Source: Leptospira vanthielii serovar Holland str. Waz Holland = ATCC 700522 (GTDB lineage Bacteria > Spirochaetota > Leptospiria > Leptospirales > Leptospiraceae). Taken from it: 64,000 nt of DNA. Position numbers and translations under genes: made by a program. Numbering within the stretch: the stretch's first letter is position 1; the number at the start of each line of letters is the position of its first letter. Below are positions 59,478 through 64,000 of this stretch, piece after piece. The stretch spans positions 186,001-250,000 of the forward strand of contig NZ_AOGY02000051.1 of assembly GCF_000332455.1 (NCBI RefSeq). The letters are read 5' to 3'. The notes under the pieces were generated by a model. That model ran no database searches. It was not told the DNA's origin and saw only the letters and a list, made by a program, of their open reading frames with translations.

Positions 59478-60680
59478 CTAATCTGCAACTAACATAGTAA
59501 AACCGGCAAAAAGAATTATAATTTGGTATTCTGAGGATTCCCAAGGAATTGTTGTTAGCAGATAGGGTATAAATAAAGAAAAAATGATTAGAAGTGATTT
59601 GGTATACCTTTTTTTCCAGTTTACCACAATACTAAATGAAGTAATTAAGACAATTCCATAGGCGCAAATAGCCGCATAGGGACCCGAAGATCGATGAACA
59701 TCATAAAAAAAATTGTGAAACCAGTATTCGTCTAGAGTAATATGCGACTTTGGATATATAAAAAAATTCTCTCCAATTTGATTAAAATAATCAATGTTAT
59801 GTTGAATTTTAATGGAGTAAACACCGTTTATGATCCGATCCATCAAGTTAGCTGGTAACAGAAATCCAAATACTAATGTTAAAAGAGTAACACTAAGAAA
59901 TATAAATAGCAGCAAAAGTGATATTTTTCGAGTTTCGGTAGCATATCTTATCGCTATTAAAATAATCCCAATTGCCAATACAAAAAAGTAAGTTCTAGCA
60001 AGAAAGGTAAGAGAAATTGCTGCTGATAATATAAATGTGATGAAAAGAAATACATATAGCAGCTTCTTTTTCTGAACTTTTTTATCTCCAACAAAACCTA
60101 ATAGTAACAAAGACGAGAAACTAGCAAGTAATGTAGTACCGGGGGAATTCACCCTACCACCAGTAAAAAATTCATACACTCGTCCATAGTACGGTGGATC
60201 CGAAATAATGACAGTATTCACTGTATTTAAGATAGCATGAGTTAACATCCCCAAGGAAAACAGAAAGACCAGATTGAAATATATGGACTTGTTTTTTAAC
60301 TGCAAGGAAACTAATATCAGTAACAAAAGTGGGATTGCCCTCACTAAGTACACTACTAAACTCAAACTCCCATCAAATTCTGGAGGAAAAAAAGGCAGTT
60401 TATATTGCAGGTAATATATACAAATAAAGACTGTCCAAAAAATAAAAAGGATCAATTTATTGAAACTGAATTTTCTAAAGCTAAAGTTATAGATATAATG
60501 AATTAAACATAAGGAAGAGACAACCAATGTTATGCGTAAACTATATATCCCTATACCCAATAGATAAAAACAAACCTTATGAATTGGATACGATGATTGT
60601 GAGAACAAAAGTTTTTTTAGATATTTCCGATTGAGACCCTGAATTTTGTCTAAAATTTCACCCATTAAAATAATTTTCAC
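59478..60680 (-). CDS. Wzy-like O-antigen polymerase
   Basis: A 400-residue polytopic protein (about 10-11 segments). A periplasmic loop near residues 300-340 holds HNFFYDVHRSSGPYAAICAY, resembling the HN...D and glycine pattern of O-antigen polymerases. Family identity is weak by sequence, as usual for Wzy, but the position between Wzx and the initiating transferase fits. The ATG at 60680 overlaps the next gene by 4 nt; Met7 is an alternative. Confidence 0.6.
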   Translation of the reverse strand: MKIILMGEILDKIQGLNRKYLKKLLFSQSSYPIHKVCFYLLGIGIYSLRITLVVSSLCLIHYIYNFSFRKFSFNKLILFIFWTVFICIYYLQYKLPFFPPEFDGSLSLVVYLVRAIPLLLLILVSLQLKNKSIYFNLVFLFSLGMLTHAILNTVNTVIISDPPYYGRVYEFFTGGRVNSPGTTLLASFSSLLLLGFVGDKKVQKKKLLYVFLFITFILSAAISLTFLARTYFFVLAIGIILIAIRYATETRKISLLLLFIFLSVTLLTLVFGFLLPANLMDRIINGVYSIKIQHNIDYFNQIGENFFIYPKSHITLDEYWFHNFFYDVHRSSGPYAAICAYGIVLITSFSIVVNWKKRYTKSLLIIFSLFIPYLLTTIPWESSEYQIIILFAGFTMLVAD

Positions 60681-61948
60681 CTCGCTCCAAACCCAGTAAA
60701 AATTGTTTTCACAGTTTTAATTGTAATAAGAAAATCTAACCAAAATGAAAAATTCTTTATATAATAAAAATCATATTCTAATTTAACTTTCATTCCGTCC
60801 ACTTCGGCTGCATAACCTTGATTTACTTGCGCCCAACCACTAATTCCTGGCCTAACAACATGTCTGTATGCGAAGAACGGTACATCATTTTCATACCATT
60901 GAGATAATTCGAATGACTCAGGGCGTGGGCCAATAAAACTCATCTGGCCCCAAAAGACATTGATAATTTGAGGAAACTCATCTATGCGATATTTACGAAG
61001 GAATTTCCCAATTTTTGTAATTCTTGGATCATCATCGGCCCCAGTAAAACTATTCCCTTTTTTATCATGAAACATTGTTCGAAATTTTAACATTCTAAAT
61101 GTTCTACCTTGATATCCCATTCTTGTCTGTATAAACAAGGAGGGGCCTGAAGATTCGATTTTTATCAGCGCAGCGATTAAAACCAAAAATGGAAATGCAA
61201 AGGGTATGAAAACTAATGCTGTTAAAAAATCTATCAGTCGCTTTACAAACTCATAAAAACTGGAAGGAAGAAGACTACCAAATTCGTTCTCCGATAAATG
61301 TTTAATTTGTACTCTGCCAGTTAAGGCTTCTTTAATTTTTTTCGTTGAGTATACAGGAATACGAGACAGAGTACATCTCGCCAAAAACTTCTCCCATTCT
61401 GGAGGCATTTCATTCGATGAAAAATCTGCAACGATGGCATTAAAACGTTGGTTTTCTAAACTAGGAACTTTTAACACTTCAAATAATGCTCCATGAGCAT
61501 TCCCGAATTCTCTCGCTTCACCAAATGGTAGTAATGCATACCGAACCATTCGATATCTTCTGCCAAGAAAAAAACCTAAGTAACACCAAGCCAATGTTAC
61601 AAAGTATCCAACCAACATTACTTGAATTGAATATGTTTTACGTGCTAAAAGTATATAAAGGATGGGAATTAAAAAACAAAGGGTTGCGACAGGAATCACA
61701 TAAGAAACAGTTTCGGAACCCGGAAGGCGGAAGATTTTCCTTAACGAAAACGTAGAAATAAAAAAGGCTGTTAATGTAGTCAGTAAGGATGTAAAAATAT
61801 TGGGGTCACCGGAATTCCAAAACTGAAATCCCCAAATCGGTATCGCAGTGGAAATAATAAGTAAGATCCCTCCAGTAAAAAATTGGAACAAATAACTTAG
61901 AAGAATCTGCTCAAACCAACGAGAATGCCTTCTAGTATACTCACTCAT
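60677..61948 (-). CDS. Undecaprenyl-phosphate sugar phosphotransferase (initiating, WcaJ/WbaP-like)
   Basis: A 423-residue polyprenyl phosphosugar transferase that starts the O-unit. Four or so N-terminal membrane segments and a short nucleotide-fold linker precede the catalytic domain: KRLIDFLTALVFIPFAFPFL, FIQTRMGYQGRTFRMLKFRT, LRKYRIDEFPQIINVFWGQM, SFIGPRPE and PGISGWAQVNQGYAAE. The sugar is not predictable. It overlaps the WbuB-like gene by 4 nt. Confidence 0.9.
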   Translation of the reverse strand: MSEYTRRHSRWFEQILLSYLFQFFTGGILLIISTAIPIWGFQFWNSGDPNIFTSLLTTLTAFFISTFSLRKIFRLPGSETVSYVIPVATLCFLIPILYILLARKTYSIQVMLVGYFVTLAWCYLGFFLGRRYRMVRYALLPFGEAREFGNAHGALFEVLKVPSLENQRFNAIVADFSSNEMPPEWEKFLARCTLSRIPVYSTKKIKEALTGRVQIKHLSENEFGSLLPSSFYEFVKRLIDFLTALVFIPFAFPFLVLIAALIKIESSGPSLFIQTRMGYQGRTFRMLKFRTMFHDKKGNSFTGADDDPRITKIGKFLRKYRIDEFPQIINVFWGQMSFIGPRPESFELSQWYENDVPFFAYRHVVRPGISGWAQVNQGYAAEVDGMKVKLEYDFYYIKNFSFWLDFLITIKTVKTIFTGFGAR

Positions 61949-63165
61949 CTTAAGATTTTCTTACCGTTTTCATTTTTCATTAAGGATACAATTTTTTCAA
62001 CCGTGGTTGCAACGGAGAATGTGGATTGCAAAAGCATCCGTGCATTAGTTCCCATTTTTCTTCGGTTCTGTAGATCTAACATTGATACTGCATTTTTATA
62101 CAAAGTATCGTGATCCCCTGCCAAAGACACTAAGCCCGCATTCCCTTCTTCGATCACATTTTTTAGATCATTACCTTGATTTACTGCTCCCAAAATCGGG
62201 ATTCCTGATTGCATATAACCCAGGATTTTACCTGGGAAGTTATGTGTTTTGTGATCGGGATGTAAAGTGAATAAACCAACATCAATCTGGTGCAATATTG
62301 ATGAAAATATATCTTGAGACACAGATCCGAGTAAAAGACAATTGGTTAGTGTTTTATTTGCAATTGTATCTTGAACCAACTCAAATTCGTCTCCAGCTCC
62401 AAGAAACAGAAATTGTACTTTCGGAAAAGATAACATACGCTCTGCTAAAACTAAAAGATTCTTCATATCTTGCGCATGTCCAATATTTCCTCCGTAAAAA
62501 AATATAATTTTATCACCTAGGTTATATTTCTCTCTTATATTAACAGGATGATCCTTTGAAAAATCATCCAAAGGAGATGCCCAATTATATAATAACTGAG
62601 TATTCGATATCTTAGGAAAGGTTTTAGTGAACCATTTTAAATTAGCAGGAGATTGAATGCCGATAGCATCTGCCGATTGATAAAGTTTCCTTTCAAAAAA
62701 ACGAAACAAATAAGCAAGGACTGAGTGTTTCCCAATGATACCGTTGTCAATGACCCATTGGGGAAAAAAATCTCTAAGAATAAGATAGGAAGGTGATTTC
62801 CAAATGCGTTTCAAATAACAAACTAAACCGGACCAAAAGATTGTCGGAGAGTAAAAAACAATTAAATCATGCGGATTTGTTTGTAACCAATGGGAAAGAG
62901 CGCTAGTCGCCCGAAAGGATAAAAGAATTTCATTAATGAGTCGAATGGGTTTGGGAACATTCTTAATTCTACCAGATCTAAATCTAAGAACACTAATCCT
63001 GTCTAAATCCTTTAGAGTATATGATTCCTCTTGGTCTGGGTCAGGGGTAACAACAGTTACCATGTGTCCTGAATGCAAAAACTCTAATGCAAGTTCATGC
63101 ATCATTTTCCCCGCAACCTTTATGCTCTTTGGTAAATAGTCATCTACAATAATTAAAACTTTCAT
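61945..63165 (-). CDS. WbuB-like family 4 glycosyltransferase
   Basis: A 406-residue GT-B enzyme. VDDYLPKSIKVAGKMMHELA at 7-26, IFFYGGNIGHAQDMKNLL and NFPGKILGYMQSGIPILGAV match the WbuB group, which in E. coli transfers L-FucNAc-type sugars and lies beside fnlABC. Here the adjacent upstream gene is a WecB/FnlC-like epimerase, so transfer of a FucNAc-like sugar is a reasonable inference. Confidence 0.82.
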   Translation of the reverse strand: MKVLIIVDDYLPKSIKVAGKMMHELALEFLHSGHMVTVVTPDPDQEESYTLKDLDRISVLRFRSGRIKNVPKPIRLINEILLSFRATSALSHWLQTNPHDLIVFYSPTIFWSGLVCYLKRIWKSPSYLILRDFFPQWVIDNGIIGKHSVLAYLFRFFERKLYQSADAIGIQSPANLKWFTKTFPKISNTQLLYNWASPLDDFSKDHPVNIREKYNLGDKIIFFYGGNIGHAQDMKNLLVLAERMLSFPKVQFLFLGAGDEFELVQDTIANKTLTNCLLLGSVSQDIFSSILHQIDVGLFTLHPDHKTHNFPGKILGYMQSGIPILGAVNQGNDLKNVIEEGNAGLVSLAGDHDTLYKNAVSMLDLQNRRKMGTNARMLLQSTFSVATTVEKIVSLMKNENGKKILR

Positions 63166-63187
63166 TTAGACTAAATAACGAAATGGA

Positions 63188-64000
63188 CTAATATCGTTTC
63201 CAAACGATTCGATTTATGTAATCGGTATAACTAAAAATAATTCGAACCACTTTTGCGGAAACATTCGGCATAGAGTAATCTTCAACTAATCTTGCATTTT
63301 TTAAGAAATCAGTACCTTGTTGATCTAACAATGTAAGGGCTTGCAGAATTCGGTCCGGGTTAAGACCAACCATCATTACCGCAGCCTCCTCCATTCCTTC
63401 CGGTCTTTCATGAGCTTCTCGAATATTTAAAGCTGAAAATTTTAGAATTGAGGATTCTTCTGTGATGGTTCCACTATCGGAGAGAACTACTTTTGACTCG
63501 ACCTGCAGTTTATTATAATCCATAAAACCTAGTGGTTTTAGGAGTTTAATATTTTTGTGGAAATTGATTTTCAATTGATCAATTTTTTTCTGGGTTCTCG
63601 GATGAGTAGAGACTATTACCGGTAAATCATAATTCGCGGCAATGGTATTAAGTGTATCAGTTAGTGAACGAAAGTTTTGTTCCGAATCAATATTTTCTTC
63701 CCTATGAGCAGATACTAAAAAGTATTCTTTGCTTTTTAACTGAAGTTGTTCCAACATCTTCGACGATTGAATTCCTGACATATAATGGTGCAAAACTTCA
63801 AACATCGGACTACCGGTTTTGATTACTTGATCTGGCGGTAAACCTTCGCGTAACAAGTATTCTCTGGCAATGGAACTGTAAGTAAGGTTAATATCCGAGG
63901 TATGATCAACGATCCTTCTGTTGATTTCCTCTGGCACACGTAAATCAAAACATCTATTCCCGGCTTCCATGTGAAAGATTGGAATTTTCCGCCTCTTTGC
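63188..64000 (-). CDS. UDP-HexNAc 2-epimerase (WecB/FnlC-like), partial at window edge
   Basis: The 5' part lies beyond the right edge; the frame is open through base 64000 (upstream codons read KRRKIPIFHMEAG, the conserved internal HMEAG of the family, near residue 95 of a roughly 375-residue enzyme). Visible motifs: VDHTSDINLTYSS, TGSPMFEVLH, SAHREENIDS, LSDSGTITEES and NIREAHERPEGMEEAAVMMV. The last motif resembles the FnlC/WbjD subgroup that makes UDP-L-FucNAc more than WecB itself. Subgroup assignment is from memory. Confidence 0.85.
   Translation of the reverse strand, partial: AKRRKIPIFHMEAGNRCFDLRVPEEINRRIVDHTSDINLTYSSIAREYLLREGLPPDQVIKTGSPMFEVLHHYMSGIQSSKMLEQLQLKSKEYFLVSAHREENIDSEQNFRSLTDTLNTIAANYDLPVIVSTHPRTQKKIDQLKINFHKNIKLLKPLGFMDYNKLQVESKVVLSDSGTITEESSILKFSALNIREAHERPEGMEEAAVMMVGLNPDRILQALTLLDQQGTDFLKNARLVEDYSMPNVSAKVVRIIFSYTDYINRIVWKRY

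Overview
The window looks like a chromosomal segment of a Leptospira species, probably from the saprophytic (L. biflexa-like) part of the genus. I base this on close recalled resemblance of RpoB, RpoC and EF-Tu to Leptospira proteins, the merged ribosomal-RNA polymerase gene block typical of these spirochaetes, a family of membrane glycosyltransferases I know mainly from Leptospira, and moderate-to-low GC. The species call is inference; no rRNA gene is present to fix it.

Region 1 (1-23112, all minus strand) is one co-oriented information-processing block. In transcription order it holds tRNA-Thr, tRNA-Trp, secE, nusG, rplK, rplA, rplJ, rplL, rpoB, rpoC, rpsL, rpsG, a divergent EF-G-family GTPase, tuf, then the S10/spc series rpsJ, rplC, rplD, rplW, rplB, rpsS, rplV, rpsC, rplP, rpmC, rpsQ, rplN, rplX, rplE, rpsN, rpsH, rplF and the start of rplR. 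Strong hairpins sit at three junctions (rplL/rpoB, rpoC/rpsL, rpsG/EF-G-like), so the block is probably cut by attenuators into the classical L11-beta, str and S10 units.

Region 2 (23113-29745) is mixed housekeeping: a stand-alone GHKL-ATPase-like protein, an SDR reductase whose start codon lies in a long palindrome, a cysteine-free ArsR-type regulator with a candidate self-operator, hldD (heptose epimerase for LPS core), a UbiD-family decarboxylase and an App1-like HAD phosphatase.

Region 3 (29756-64000) is a large, AT-richer surface-polysaccharide locus. It is mostly minus strand, with tight ATGA/TAATG couplings. Reading from the right edge it contains a UDP-HexNAc 2-epimerase (cut by the window edge), a WbuB-like GT4, an initiating polyprenyl-phosphate sugar transferase, Wzy-like and Wzx-like membrane proteins, many GT2 and GT4 transferases, a methyltransferase, UDP-galactopyranose mutase (glf) and an O-antigen ligase/polymerase-like protein. 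It ends in several GtrB/ArnC-like GT2 enzymes standing next to GT-C membrane transferases. Together these describe Wzx/Wzy-type O-antigen assembly with galactofuranose, plus several modules that would decorate the glycan from polyprenyl-phosphate sugars on the outer face of the inner membrane. A 737-bp gap (51880-52616) carries remnants of a decayed gene. No IS element, CRISPR array or phage gene was seen.
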